Assembly (NCBI RefSeq): GCF_001580545.1
Contig: NZ_LRBG01000004.1
Location: 62,001-126,000, forward strand
Origin: Paraburkholderia monticola
GTDB taxonomy: Bacteria; Pseudomonadota; Gammaproteobacteria; Burkholderiales; Burkholderiaceae
Reading direction: 5' to 3'
Length of the DNA: 64,000 nt
Part shown: positions 1 to 9,258 of the stretch, in pieces
How the letters are laid out: each line of letters starts with the position of its first letter
How positions within the stretch are numbered: the first letter of the stretch is position 1
Notes under the pieces: model-generated
The model's database searches: none
Told to the model about the DNA's origin: nothing
The model's input: only the letters and a program-made list of their open reading frames with translations
Made by a program: the position numbers and the translations under genes

Positions 1-27
1 GTATCGACCCCGCGGGCGGCCGCGTGC

Positions 28-1446
28 TTAGTAGCGGTAGTGATTCGGCTTGAACGGGCCGTTCTTGTCGACGCCGATGTAGCCGGCCTGCTCGTCCGAC
101 AGCACGGTCAGGTTCGCACCGATGCGCGCCAGATGCAGACGCGCGACCTTCTCGTCGAGATGCTTCGGCAGCACGTACACCTTGTTCTCGTACTTCTTGC
201 CCTGCGTGAACAGTTCGATCTGCGCGAGCGTCTGGTTCGTGAACGAGTTCGACATCACGAACGACGGATGGCCCGTCGCGCAGCCGAGGTTCACGAGGCG
301 GCCTTCGGCCAGCAGGATCACGCGCTTGCCGTCCGGGAAAATGATGTGGTCGACTTGCGGCTTGATGTTTTCCCACGTGTACTGACGGGTCGACGCGACA
401 TCGATTTCCGAGTCGAAGTGGCCGATGTTGCAGACGATCGCGTTATGACGCATCGCCTTCAGGTGGTCGTGGCTCAGCACATGGTAGTTGCCGGTCGCGG
501 TCACGAAGATGTCGGCCTTGTCGGCCGCGTATTCCATCGTCACGACGCGGTAGCCTTCCATCGCGGCCTGCAGCGCGCAGATCGGATCGATTTCGGTGAC
601 CCACACGGTCGCGCCCAGACCGCGCAGCGATTGCGCGCAGCCCTTGCCCACGTCGCCGTAACCGGCCACGACCGCGATCTTGCCCGCGATCATCACGTCG
701 GTCGCGCGCTTGATGCCGTCGACGAGCGACTCACGGCAGCCGTACAGGTTGTCGAACTTCGACTTCGTGACCGAGTCGTTGACGTTGATGGCCGGGAACG
801 GCAGGCGGCCTTCCTTTTCCATCTGGTACAGACGATGCACGCCGGTCGTGGTTTCTTCCGTGACGCCCTGGATGTGCGCGAGGCGCTTCGAGTACCACGT
901 CGGGTCGATCTCGAGATGCGCGGCAATCGACTTGTACAGCGCGACTTCTTCCTCGTTGGTCGGCTTGGCGATCACCGAGCGGTCCTTCTCGGCCTTCGAG
1001 CCGAGAATCAGCAGCAGCGTCGCGTCGCCGCCGTCGTCGAGGATCATGTTGGCGAACTCGCCGTTCGGCCATTCGAAAATGCGGTGCGAGAACTCCCAGT
1101 ATTCGTCGAGCGATTCGCCCTTGAACGCGAATACCGGCGTGCCGGCTTGCGCGATCGCGGCAGCGGCGTGGTCCTGGGTCGAGAAGATGTTGCACGAGGC
1201 CCAGCGCACGTCGGCTCCGAGCGCGGTCAGCGTCTCGATCAGCACGCCGGTCTGGATCGTCATGTGCAGCGAACCTGCGATGCGCGCGCCCTTCAGCGGC
1301 TGCTGCGCCTTGTATTCGTCACGCGTTTGCATGAGGCCGGGCATTTCGGTCTCGGCGATCGTGAGTTCCTTGCGGCCCCAGCCGGCGAGCGACATGTCGG
1401 CAACAATGTAATCCTGCTTCTGGGAATCGATAACTGCGGCGTTCAT
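28..1446 (-). CDS. ahcY: Adenosylhomocysteinase (SAH hydrolase)
   Basis: Cytosolic enzyme that splits S-adenosylhomocysteine into homocysteine and adenosine, clearing the product inhibitor of methyltransferases in the methionine cycle. The 472-residue product has the family's NAD-binding loop GYGDVGKG near residue 260, the active-site stretch [13 protein letters not shown] near 225-237, and the C-terminal PFKPNHYRY tail. The reading frame stays open upstream, but the start is placed at the ATG giving MNAAVIDSQ because a strong Shine-Dalgarno (GAAAGGAGGG) lies just before it and the upstream part is riboswitch leader. Length fits the bacterial long form. Expression is probably induced by SAH through the leader riboswitch. 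Confidence 0.98.
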   Translation of the reverse strand: MNAAVIDSQKQDYIVADMSLAGWGRKELTIAETEMPGLMQTRDEYKAQQPLKGARIAGSLHMTIQTGVLIETLTALGADVRWASCNIFSTQDHAAAAIAQAGTPVFAFKGESLDEYWEFSHRIFEWPNGEFANMILDDGGDATLLLILGSKAEKDRSVIAKPTNEEEVALYKSIAAHLEIDPTWYSKRLAHIQGVTEETTTGVHRLYQMEKEGRLPFPAINVNDSVTKSKFDNLYGCRESLVDGIKRATDVMIAGKIAVVAGYGDVGKGCAQSLRGLGATVWVTEIDPICALQAAMEGYRVVTMEYAADKADIFVTATGNYHVLSHDHLKAMRHNAIVCNIGHFDSEIDVASTRQYTWENIKPQVDHIIFPDGKRVILLAEGRLVNLGCATGHPSFVMSNSFTNQTLAQIELFTQGKKYENKVYVLPKHLDEKVARLHLARIGANLTVLSDEQAGYIGVDKNGPFKPNHYRY

Positions 1447-1498
1447 CACGCCCTCCTTTCTAAGAAATTGACTAGAAATGTGACGTGAGCGCGGTTCG

Positions 1499-1613
1499 AG
1501 GCAGCGATCGGAAACGCACGATGCGCCTTCCATGCTGCCAATTGAAGCCTTCGAGCCTGGCGGGCGGCCGGCGAATGCGGATTCGCGGTACCCGTCGCAA
1601 CGCTCCTCGAAGA
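1499..1613 (-). promoter_or_regulatory. SAH riboswitch in the ahcY leader
   Basis: Read on the minus strand, the leader carries the hallmark blocks of the SAH riboswitch (the ahcY RNA motif). GAGGAGCGTTGC lies at about 1599-1610 and CCAGGCTCGAAG at about 1549-1560, and CTTCGAG pairs with CTCGAAG as the closing helix. After these comes a hairpin formed by GGAAGGCGCA and TGCGTTTCC, then CGCTGCC, which can pair with GGAGCG to form the pseudoknot. It ends about 50 nt before the ahcY start. Known members turn on ahcY when SAH accumulates. The fold was derived by eye. Confidence 0.88.
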
Positions 1614-1679
1614 CGAACGGCGATTGTAGCAAATCGGGATGACTTCGGCGCACGTGGGACGGCGCCGGCGCACCCCCGC

Positions 1680-2405
1680 TCAGATCGGCAGCAGCCCGAG
1701 CAACGGCGCGAGCAGCACCATCGCGACGCCGGCGATCATCATCGTCAGGCTGGACACGACGCCCTCCTCGCTGCCGAGTTCGCGAGCCTTCGCGGTGCCG
1801 ACGCCGTGCGCGGCCGCCCCGAACAGTGCGCCGCGCGCGAGCCGCGTGCGCAGCGGCACGAACGCGAGCACGAGCTCACCGAACAGCATGCCGCAGACGC
1901 CCGTTGCGATCACGAACAGCGCGGTCAGATCCTTCGGCGCATGAATCCGGTCGGACACGGCGAGCGCGAACGGCGTCGACACCGAGCGCGTCATCAGGCT
2001 GCGCTGCAATTCCGGCGACAGGTGCAGCAGCTTCGCGAGCATCAGCGAGCCGCCGACGCCGACCAGAATGCCCACCGTCACGCCGACGGACAGCGAGATC
2101 CAGTGACGCGCGAGCAGTGCGCGGTACTCGTAGATCGGCACGGCGAACGCGACCGTCGCGGGGCCGAGCAGCCACATCAGCCAGCGCGTGTCCTCGAAAT
2201 AGAGCGAATACGGAATGTGCGCGAGCACGACGAGCGCGACGAGCGCCGCCGGCACCGTCAGCATCGGCGTGAGCCACGGCGAGCGCACGCGCGCGTGCAA
2301 CGCCTTCGAGGCGAAATACAGCGCGATCGTCAGCACGAGGCAGCCCGCCGCGATCAGGCGTGAGGCATCGTCGGCCAGCAGCGACTTAATAAGGGAGGGG
2401 TTCAT
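1680..2405 (-). CDS. lrgB: LrgB/CidB-family membrane protein
   Basis: Integral inner-membrane protein of 241 residues, hydrophobic over nearly its whole length with about seven predicted spans. It resembles the LrgB/YohK family, partner of the small holin-like LrgA. The family is tied to control of murein hydrolase activity and, in several bacteria, to glycolate or pyruvate transport; which applies here cannot be told from sequence. Conserved family features include the [18 protein letters not shown] region and the [13 protein letters not shown] segment near the C-terminus. Its ATG overlaps the lrgA stop by four bases, so the two are probably translationally coupled. Confidence 0.88.
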   Translation of the reverse strand: MNPSLIKSLLADDASRLIAAGCLVLTIALYFASKALHARVRSPWLTPMLTVPAALVALVVLAHIPYSLYFEDTRWLMWLLGPATVAFAVPIYEYRALLARHWISLSVGVTVGILVGVGGSLMLAKLLHLSPELQRSLMTRSVSTPFALAVSDRIHAPKDLTALFVIATGVCGMLFGELVLAFVPLRTRLARGALFGAAAHGVGTAKARELGSEEGVVSSLTMMIAGVAMVLLAPLLGLLPI

Positions 2406-2893
2406 CGGCACTCGCGCGAATGACCACGTGTGTCGCGCGCGACCCGCGCGCGGTGCAGCGCCAGACGCCGTTCGACGCGCGCGGCCTGATCGACCGCGAA
2501 CGCCACCGCGACCATCACCATCAGCGTGCCGGCGATCACGACCAGCGCGAGGCGCCAGCCATCCGCGCGAAACAGGCCGCCGTATTGCACGGCGGCGACA
2601 GCGGCCGGGATGAAGAACAGCAGCATGTCGGACAGCAGCCAGTCCGCGCCGGCCTTGACCCAGCGCGGCGCGATGCCGCCGCAGAACAGCAGCGCGAGCA
2701 GCACGACGAGGCCGACCACACCGCCCGGCACCGGCAGATGCAGCCGCCGCACGGTGAAATCGGCGGCGCTCCACAGCGCGGCGATCGCGGCGCTCTGCAC
2801 GGCGATGCGTGCGACACGGCCGATGCCACCCGTGCTGCCGTTTGCGTCGCCGCCGGCGGAAGGCGTCGACCGGGCAAAAACTGGCGTGGACAT
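2402..2893 (-). CDS. lrgA: LrgA/CidA-family holin-like protein
   Basis: Small membrane protein of 163 residues with about four hydrophobic segments between residues 30 and 130 and the family pattern LPVPGGVVGLVVLLALL followed by LLFFIPAAVAAVQY. LrgA/CidA proteins act with LrgB/CidB; proposed roles are holin-like control of autolysis or small-acid export. The N-terminal 25 residues are polar and not conserved, so a slightly later start is possible. It is the first gene of a two-gene operon (ATGA overlap with lrgB) and is divergent from a LysR-type regulator, the usual arrangement for this pair. Confidence 0.88.
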   Translation of the reverse strand: MSTPVFARSTPSAGGDANGSTGGIGRVARIAVQSAAIAALWSAADFTVRRLHLPVPGGVVGLVVLLALLFCGGIAPRWVKAGADWLLSDMLLFFIPAAVAAVQYGGLFRADGWRLALVVIAGTLMVMVAVAFAVDQAARVERRLALHRARVARDTRGHSRECR

Positions 2894-2951
2894 GGGGTTC
2901 CCTGACTGACTCGGAGGGAACTCAGTATGAAGTGCGCTGCATCATAAACAA

Positions 2952-2989
2952 AATGACTTACAATCATTCAAGTCATTCCAATATGGAAT
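2952..2989. promoter_or_regulatory. Probable LysR operator between lrgA and its regulator
   Basis: The 112-bp divergent region holds a perfect 8-bp inverted repeat AATGACTT-N10-AAGTCATT (2952-2977), overlapped on its right by a second palindrome, ATTCC-AATAT-GGAAT (2975-2989). The arms lie in AT-rich DNA 17-54 bp before the regulator start. Spacing and symmetry fit the binding sites of LysR-type regulators, which usually occupy the shared region and control both directions. No DNA-binding data; the assignment is inferred from position and symmetry. Confidence 0.55.
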
Positions 2990-3005
2990 TCTGGAGACCA
3001 CGATC

Positions 3006-3974
3006 ATGGAACTCCGCGCGCTGCGCTATTTCGTCGAAGTGGTCCGTCAGCAGAGCTTCACCGTCGCCGCCGAGCAGATGTTCGTCACGCAGCCGACCAT
3101 CAGCAAGATGGTCAAATCGCTCGAGGATGAGGTCGGCTCACCGCTACTACTGCGCGACGGCCGCCAGATGGTGCTCACCGACGTCGGCCGGATCGTCTAT
3201 CAGCGCGGCCAGGACGTGCTCGCCGCCCATGCCCAGCTCCAGGCGGAGCTGAACGATCTCGACACGCTCGGGCGCGGCGAGCTGACGATCGGCATCCCGC
3301 CGATGGGCGGAGCACTCTTCACACCGGCGATCGCCGCGTTCCGCCAGCGCTATCCGAAGATCGAGCTGAAGCTGTTCGAACAGGGTTCGCGCGCGATCGA
3401 AGCCGCGCTGATCGACGGCGAACTCGAACTGGGCGGGGTGCTGCTACCCGTCGACCCCGACAGCATCGACGTGCTGCCGATGTCGCGCCAGTTGCTATGG
3501 CTCGTCGCGCGCACCGGCTCACGCTGGGACGGGCTGAACGAAGTGCCGCTCGGGCAGCTTGCGAACGAGCCGTTCGTGTTCTACGGCGAGAGCCTCGCGT
3601 TGAACGACGTCGTGCTGAACGCATGCCGCGCGGCGGGATTTGCGCCCGCGATCGTCGGCCGCAGCGGGCATTGGGACTTCATGGCGGCGTTGGTGCTGGC
3701 CGGCGTCGGCATCGCGCTGCTGCCGGCGCCGTATTGCCGGCGGCTCGATCCCGCGCAGTTCACGTGCCGGCCGGTCGTCGAACCGGAGATTCCGTGGGAA
3801 ATGGCGATCGGCTGGCGCCGCAACGGCTATCTGTCGCACGCGGCGCGCGCCTGGCTCGACGTCGCGCGCGAAACGATCCCGACCCACGTCAGCGACGATT
3901 TCATCATCGGACCTGGGATCGGGTTCAACGGCATCACGGCGCCGAACGCAGCGAAGACGGCCGCGGGCGAGTGA
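3006..3974 (+). CDS. LysR-family transcriptional regulator of lrgAB
   Basis: DNA-binding regulator of 322 residues. Residues 1-60 form the LysR winged helix-turn-helix (ELRALRYFVEVVRQQSF, then TQPTISKMVKSLEDEVG), and residues 90-295 form a periplasmic-binding-like effector domain. The DTLGRGELTIGIPPMGG linker resembles CidR-type regulators, which activate cid/lrg genes in response to acetate or pyruvate metabolism. The divergent position next to lrgA and the shared operator support autoregulation and control of lrgAB. The ligand is not predictable here. The last 25 residues are poorly conserved tail. Confidence 0.85.
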   Translation: MELRALRYFVEVVRQQSFTVAAEQMFVTQPTISKMVKSLEDEVGSPLLLRDGRQMVLTDVGRIVYQRGQDVLAAHAQLQAELNDLDTLGRGELTIGIPPMGGALFTPAIAAFRQRYPKIELKLFEQGSRAIEAALIDGELELGGVLLPVDPDSIDVLPMSRQLLWLVARTGSRWDGLNEVPLGQLANEPFVFYGESLALNDVVLNACRAAGFAPAIVGRSGHWDFMAALVLAGVGIALLPAPYCRRLDPAQFTCRPVVEPEIPWEMAIGWRRNGYLSHAARAWLDVARETIPTHVSDDFIIGPGIGFNGITAPNAAKTAAGE

Positions 3975-3978
3975 TGTG

Positions 3979-4009
3979 AAACGCGGGCGGCGTCGTGCAA
4001 CCCGCGTTT
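3979..4009. terminator. Bidirectional terminator-like hairpin between convergent genes
   Basis: A 9-bp perfect stem AAACGCGGG / CCCGCGTTT with a 13-base loop fills the 47-bp gap between the convergent LysR and GMC genes. It carries A/T pairs at its base but only a short T run on either side, so its efficiency is uncertain. Confidence 0.55.
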
Positions 4010-4021
4010 AGCCAACCTCCG

Positions 4022-5683
4022 TCACGCCGCCTGCGCCGGCGCGTCGTCCGCACTCGGTGGCGTCACCGTCGTCGACATCCCCACGCCCTCTCGCCGGCTC
4101 GCCGCGATCAACGCCGCCGCCCGTTCGCCGATCATCACCGTCGGCGAATTGGTGTTGCCGCCGATCAGGGTCGGCATCACCGACGCATCGACGATCCTCA
4201 AGCCCGTCACACCGCGCACCCGCAATTGCGGATCGACGACCGAGCGCGCGTCGCCGCCCATCCGGCAGGTCGCGACCGGGTGATAAATCGTGTCCGCGTG
4301 CTCGGCGATCGTCTGGCGCAGTTCGGCATCCGTCTGGCCGGGCCGCGTGTACAGCTCTCGGCCACCGTGCAGCGCGAGCGACGGCGCGTCGAGAATGCGC
4401 CGCGCCATCTTCACGCCGTCGACGAGCAGATCGAGATCGCGCGCGTCGCTCAGAAAGCGCGGATCGATCAGCGGCGCGACGCGCGCATCGGCGCTCGCGA
4501 GCGTCACGCTGCCGCGGCTATGCGGACGCAGCACGCATACGTGCAGCGAATAGCCGTGGCCCCAATGCAGATGGCGGTTGTGATCGTCGACGAGCGCCGC
4601 GCAGAAGTGCAGTTGCAGATCGGGGCGTTCGAGCGTCGGTCGGCTCTTCAGAAAACCGCCCGCCTCGGCGACGTTGCTCGACAGCATGCCGCGCCCGTGT
4701 CGCATGAACGTGACGAACTGCGGCAGCATCCGCGCGATGCCGCGTACCGAGAAGCCGGTCGGTTCGATCGATCTCGTGCGCTTGTTGATCGTGAAGTCGA
4801 TGTGATCGATCAGGTTCTGGCCGACTTCGGGCGCATCGTGCAGCACGTCGATGCCGAGCGCGCGCAACTGCGCGGCCGGCCCGATGCCCGAGCACATCAA
4901 TAGTTGCGGTGAATTGAACGCGCCCGCGGCGAGCACGACCTCGGCGCGCGCCGCGAGCGTTTCGGTACGGCCGCCGCGCACGATCTCGACGCCGCTCGCG
5001 CGCTTGCCGTCGAACACGACGCGCAGCACGGTCGCGTCGGCGATCGTGTGCAGGTTGGCGCGCGGCCGGTCGTAAATATAGGCGCGCGCGACGCTGCAAC
5101 GACGCCCATCGCGTTGCGTGACCTGATAAAAGCCGACGCCTTCCTGGTCCGCGCCGTTGAAATCGTGGTTCGCCTTGTAGCCCGCTTCGAGCGCGGCCTG
5201 CACGAAGCGTTTCGAAAACGGATTCCTGAAGCGCAGATCGGACACCGTCAGCGGACCCGCCTCGCCATGCCACGCATCGGCGCCGCGCTGGTTATCTTCG
5301 GCGCGGCGGAAATACGGCAACACGTCGGCCCACGACCAACCCTCGCAACCGAGCTGCGCCCACTCGTCGTAATCGAGCGGATGACCGCGCGTGTAGATCA
5401 TCGCGTTGATCGCGCTCGATCCGCCGAAGCCGCGTCCCCGTGGCTGATAACCCCGGCGACCGGCGAGACCCGGTTGCGGCGTAGTCAGATAGCCGTAGTT
5501 GGTCTTCAGCTTGTTCGGCACCACCGCCGCGACACCGACCGGCATGTTCACCAGCAGATTGCGCTCGGTGTGCGGACCGGCTTCGATCAGCGCGATGCTC
5601 GCATCGGGGCAGCGATCCGCGAGACGGCTCGCGAGCGCACAGCCGCCCGAGCCTGCACCGACGATGATGTAGTCATATTGCAT
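4022..5683 (-). CDS. GMC-family FAD oxidoreductase (choline/alcohol dehydrogenase-like)
   Basis: FAD flavoprotein of 553 residues that should oxidise an alcohol to an aldehyde or ketone. Seen: the N-terminal dinucleotide-binding loop IIVGAGSGGCALASRLA (residues 5-21), GMC signature 1 around 79-92 (GRGFGGSSAINAM), signature 2 around 252-267 (GAFNSPQLLMCSGIGP), and the C-terminal active-site block YHPVATCRMG with its histidine near 466, followed by GGNTNSPTVMIGERA. The start at MQYDYIIVG has a good Shine-Dalgarno (GGAGGAGCGC), and the open frame upstream is not needed. GMC members use many alcohols, so the substrate is unassigned; choline dehydrogenase would be a generic guess. It is divergent from aidB. 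Confidence 0.85.
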   Translation of the reverse strand: MQYDYIIVGAGSGGCALASRLADRCPDASIALIEAGPHTERNLLVNMPVGVAAVVPNKLKTNYGYLTTPQPGLAGRRGYQPRGRGFGGSSAINAMIYTRGHPLDYDEWAQLGCEGWSWADVLPYFRRAEDNQRGADAWHGEAGPLTVSDLRFRNPFSKRFVQAALEAGYKANHDFNGADQEGVGFYQVTQRDGRRCSVARAYIYDRPRANLHTIADATVLRVVFDGKRASGVEIVRGGRTETLAARAEVVLAAGAFNSPQLLMCSGIGPAAQLRALGIDVLHDAPEVGQNLIDHIDFTINKRTRSIEPTGFSVRGIARMLPQFVTFMRHGRGMLSSNVAEAGGFLKSRPTLERPDLQLHFCAALVDDHNRHLHWGHGYSLHVCVLRPHSRGSVTLASADARVAPLIDPRFLSDARDLDLLVDGVKMARRILDAPSLALHGGRELYTRPGQTDAELRQTIAEHADTIYHPVATCRMGGDARSVVDPQLRVRGVTGLRIVDASVMPTLIGGNTNSPTVMIGERAAALIAASRREGVGMSTTVTPPSADDAPAQAA

Positions 5684-6023
5684 GCGCTCCTCCAGGTGGG
5701 CCGCGTTGCTCGCGGACCCTGTCTCGTGCACACTTGTCTACGTGTGTTTTCTGCGCATTGTAGGGAGCGTTGCGGGCCTGCGGCGGCTTGCTGACAGAGC
5801 GATTCCTCTAAACGCCGGCGGCTTCGCGCCCCTATGATGAAAGGCGCGCAGGACCCGCGCGAGCAGCCGTCGGCGGGCCGCGCGCGGCATTCAAACATGG
5901 CGCGATTCGCGCCCTCCTCCCCGCATGCGGCAGCACGCGCGGCGCTCGACACAGCGCCTCGACATGCAGCGCGGAACGCCGTCGGCAAACCGGCGCACAA
6001 TAGACAAAGCACGGAGACAGCAG
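5684..6023. other. Divergent intergenic region, GMC oxidoreductase / aidB
   Basis: About 340 bp without a convincing gene. It must hold the promoters for both divergent genes. Frames read through it, but they are arginine- and alanine-rich shadows. I see no clear inverted-repeat operator and no Ada-type box. The only clear translation signal is GGAG about 8 bases before the aidB ATG at 6024. Confidence 0.5.
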
Positions 6024-7712
6024 ATGGAACGGCACGGCTTCGGTCAGACTCACGAGGTGACGAATCAGACACCGCCGCTCGCAGACTACAACCTGTTCGC
6101 GAGCGATGTCGCGCTTTGCGCAGCCGTCGAACGCGACGGTGCGCAGTGGCATCGCGAGGCGCTGCTGCGGCACGGCGCGGCCCTCACGACGCCCGATACG
6201 CTCGTGCTCGCCGAGCTCGCCAATCGCCACACGCCGGAGCTGGTCACGCATAGTCCGCGCGGCGAGCGCATCGACGCGCTCGAGTTTCATCCGGCGTGGC
6301 ACGCGTTGCTCACGCTGCTACGCCGCGAAGGGCTGCACGCGCTGCCGTTTTCCGATCCGCGAAGCGGCGCGATGGCCGCGCGCTGCGCCGGCTACTTCAT
6401 GCATGCGCAGATCGAATCGGGCTCCCTGTGTCCACTGACGATGACCTTCGCGAGCATCCCGGTGTTGCAGCGCGAACCCGCGCTGTTCGCGACGCTGCGC
6501 GAGCCGCTGTACACGCGCGAGCACGATGCGCGCGACGTGCCGCTCACGCAGAAGCGCTCGGCCATGATCGGCATGGGCATGACCGAGAAACAGGGCGGTT
6601 CGGACGTGCGCAGCAACCAGACCCGCGCGCATGCGCTCGACGGCGCCGGCGGACGCGGCGGCGCCTACCGGCTCATCGGTCATAAGTGGTTTTTCTCGGC
6701 GCCGCAGTGCGACGCGCACCTGGTGCTCGCGCGCACCGACACGCACGAGGGGCTGTCGTGCTTTTTCGTGCCGCGCTTCGCGCCCGACGGCAGCAAGAAC
6801 GCGGTGCAGATCCAGCGTCTGAAGGACAAGCTCGGCAATCGCTCGAACGCAAGCAGCGAAGTCGAATTTCTCGACGCATACGGCGTGATGATTGGCGATG
6901 AAGGACGCGGCGTGCCGACCATCATCGAGATGGCGAACTACACGCGGCTCGATTGCGTGATCGGCAGTGCCGCGTTGATGCGCGCCGCGCTCGTGCAGGC
7001 GATTCATCATGCGCGGCATCGCAGCGCGTTCGGCCGACACCTCGCCGAGCAGCCGCTGATGCGCAACGTGCTCGCCGATCTCGCGCTCGAATCCGAGGCG
7101 GCGACCGTGCTGTTCATGCGTCTCGCGCGCGCCTTCGAGGACTCCGCGGATGCGTCCTCGGCGACGTCGGCCGAACGCGCTTGGCGGCGCATCGTGACGC
7201 CGGCGGCGAAGTACTGGATCTGCAAACGCGCACTCGAATTCACCGGCGAGGCGATGGAGGTCTGGGGCGGTAACGGCTACGTCGAAACCGGGCCGATGGC
7301 GCGCTTCTATCGCGAGGCGCCGGTCAACTCGATCTGGGAAGGCTCGGGCAATGTGATGTGCCTCGACGTGCTGCGCGCGATGGAGCGCGAGCCGCAAGCC
7401 GCGCAAGCCCTGTTCGCCGCATGGCAAGAGGTCGCGCGCGCGCATCCGGCGTTGGGCGCGGCGCTCGCTCGGCTCGCAGCGGCGCTGAACGGGCCGGCGG
7501 AGCAACGCGAGGCATCGGCGCGCCGCATCGCGCAGCAGATCGTGCTGATCGCGCAAGCGACGCTGCTCGCGCAACACGCGCCGGCCGATGTCGCCGATGC
7601 GTTCATCGCGACACGTCTCGCCGACGGCTGTGGGGAAAGCGGTCGCGTGTACGGCACGCTGCCGGCCACGTTCGATCACGCGGCGATCGTCGAACGCGCG
7701 TTTGCCGCCTAA
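6024..7712 (+). CDS. aidB: AidB-type acyl-CoA dehydrogenase family protein
   Basis: FAD-binding acyl-CoA dehydrogenase fold, 562 residues. It follows E. coli AidB (541 residues, from memory) closely: QTHEVTNQTPPLADYNLFASD at the N-terminus, SGSLCPLTMTFASIPVLQ, GMTEKQGGSDV near 186-196, HKWFFSAPQCDAHLVLA, KDKLGNRSNASSEVEF, and PVNSIWEGSGN near 433-443. AidB binds DNA and is induced in the alkylation response; its enzymatic role is unsettled, and some homologues are annotated as isovaleryl-CoA dehydrogenase. The ATG at 6024 is preferred to the longer frame because the E. coli-like N-terminus begins there and a GGAG motif precedes it. No ada, alkB or alkA lies nearby. Confidence 0.88.
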   Translation: MERHGFGQTHEVTNQTPPLADYNLFASDVALCAAVERDGAQWHREALLRHGAALTTPDTLVLAELANRHTPELVTHSPRGERIDALEFHPAWHALLTLLRREGLHALPFSDPRSGAMAARCAGYFMHAQIESGSLCPLTMTFASIPVLQREPALFATLREPLYTREHDARDVPLTQKRSAMIGMGMTEKQGGSDVRSNQTRAHALDGAGGRGGAYRLIGHKWFFSAPQCDAHLVLARTDTHEGLSCFFVPRFAPDGSKNAVQIQRLKDKLGNRSNASSEVEFLDAYGVMIGDEGRGVPTIIEMANYTRLDCVIGSAALMRAALVQAIHHARHRSAFGRHLAEQPLMRNVLADLALESEAATVLFMRLARAFEDSADASSATSAERAWRRIVTPAAKYWICKRALEFTGEAMEVWGGNGYVETGPMARFYREAPVNSIWEGSGNVMCLDVLRAMEREPQAAQALFAAWQEVARAHPALGAALARLAAALNGPAEQREASARRIAQQIVLIAQATLLAQHAPADVADAFIATRLADGCGESGRVYGTLPATFDHAAIVERAFAA

Positions 7713-7819
7713 GCGCGGCGCCCACGCAAACGCGGCGCACACTGCGCGCAATACCGACGCCAGCTCAAACCAATAAGCGCGTTCGACGCGCATCGTCATC
7801 GATCTGGGAGTGGACTCAC

Positions 7820-9238
7820 ATGAAGCACGATCTGCCGGAGGTCGCCGCGCTCGAAGCGTTGCTGCGCGATCAACGTCACGCGTACCTGCGCGCGCCGTAT
7901 CCGTCATGGGACACGCGCGCGACCCATCTGCGCGCGCTGCGCAAGCTGATGCTCGACAATCGCGACATACTCGCCGACGCGATGCACGCGGACTTCGGCA
8001 ACCGCGCGAAGGAAGAAGTGCTGCTCGCCGAATTTCTGCTCGTGAAGGAAGAAATCGACGCCGCGCTGCGTCACGGGAAGCGATGGATGAAGGCGCAGCG
8101 CCGTCGCACCAACAAGTGGCTGCTGCCGGCGCGCGCGAAGGTCGTGCCGCAGCCGCTCGGCGTGGTCGGCATCATCGTGCCGTGGAATTATCCGGTGCTG
8201 CTCGCGGTCGGGCCGTTGATCAGCGCGCTGACGGCCGGCAATCGCGCCATCATCAAGATGTCCGAGCTGACACCGCGCACCTCGGCGCTATTCGAGCAGC
8301 TGATCGGCCAGACCTTCGCGCGTAATCACGTCGCGGTCGTCAACGGCGATGCGGCGCTCGCCGCCGCGTTCAGCGCGCAGCCGTTCGACCATCTGCTGTT
8401 CACCGGATCGACGAAGGTCGGCCACGAAGTGATGCGCGCGGCGGCCGAGCATCTGACGCCGGTCACGCTCGAACTCGGCGGCAAGTCGCCGGCGCTGATC
8501 GGCGCGCATGCGCGATTCGACAACGCGGTCGACAACCTGGTCGCCGGCAAGACGCTGAATGCGGGGCAGACCTGCATCGCGCCCGACTATGTGCTGGTGC
8601 CGCGCGGCAAGGAGCAAGCGTTCATCGAACGGGCGCGTGTGCGGATGGCGCGGATGTATCCGGACTTCGCGCAAAACCCGGACTACACGTCGATTATTTC
8701 GGCGCGGCACTTCGAGCGGCTCGAACGGCTGGCCGACGAAGCGAAGGCCGCTGGCGCGGAGTTGCATCCGCTGACCGACGCGACGCCCGATGCCGCGACC
8801 CGGCGCTTTCCGCTTGTCGCCGTGACCGGCGCGCCGGACGGATGCGCGCTGATGCAGGAAGAGATTTTTGGGCCGCTATTGCCGCTCGTGCCTTACGACA
8901 CGCTCGATGACGCGATCGCGTGGATCAATGCGAGGCCGCGGCCGCTGGCGCTTTATCTTTATGCCGACGATGCGCGGACGGTTGAGCGTGTCACGCTCGA
9001 AACGATTGCGGGTGGGATGGCGGTGAACGAGACGCTGATGCATCTGGCGTGTGAGAGTTTGCCGTTCGGCGGGGTTGGGGCGAGTGGGATGGGGGCGTAC
9101 CACGGGTATGAGGGGTTCGTTACTTTTTCCAAGATGAAGCCCGTGCTGATGCAGGCGCGCTTGAATGCGCGCGGGTTGATTTCGCCGCCGTATGGTGCGC
9201 GCGTGAACGCGCTGTTGAAGTTGATGATGAGGTTCTGA
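7820..9238 (+). CDS. Aldehyde dehydrogenase, coniferyl-aldehyde-dehydrogenase-like
   Basis: NAD(P)-dependent oxidation of an aldehyde to its acid. The 472-residue protein has the family oxyanion/cofactor motif VGIIVPWNYPVLLAVGP, the general-base glutamate in VTLELGGKSP (Glu about 218) and the catalytic cysteine in NAGQTCIAPDY (Cys about 252). It is the short form without an N-terminal extension, and the IAPDYVLVP context is typical of coniferyl aldehyde dehydrogenases and class 3-like ALDHs. GGGAG precedes the ATG. It lies 107 bp after aidB and may be co-transcribed. Its last roughly 250 bp switch to G- and T-ending codons (GGG, TTG, GTT), unlike the C-ending codons earlier in the gene, just before a palindromic element. 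Confidence 0.86.
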   Translation: MKHDLPEVAALEALLRDQRHAYLRAPYPSWDTRATHLRALRKLMLDNRDILADAMHADFGNRAKEEVLLAEFLLVKEEIDAALRHGKRWMKAQRRRTNKWLLPARAKVVPQPLGVVGIIVPWNYPVLLAVGPLISALTAGNRAIIKMSELTPRTSALFEQLIGQTFARNHVAVVNGDAALAAAFSAQPFDHLLFTGSTKVGHEVMRAAAEHLTPVTLELGGKSPALIGAHARFDNAVDNLVAGKTLNAGQTCIAPDYVLVPRGKEQAFIERARVRMARMYPDFAQNPDYTSIISARHFERLERLADEAKAAGAELHPLTDATPDAATRRFPLVAVTGAPDGCALMQEEIFGPLLPLVPYDTLDDAIAWINARPRPLALYLYADDARTVERVTLETIAGGMAVNETLMHLACESLPFGGVGASGMGAYHGYEGFVTFSKMKPVLMQARLNARGLISPPYGARVNALLKLMMRF

Positions 9239-9258
9239 ATTAGCCCTTGGGGCCGGGG

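Noticed and set aside
3979..4009. Attachment site or small RNA
   Set aside because: A simple hairpin between convergent genes is explained best as a terminator.
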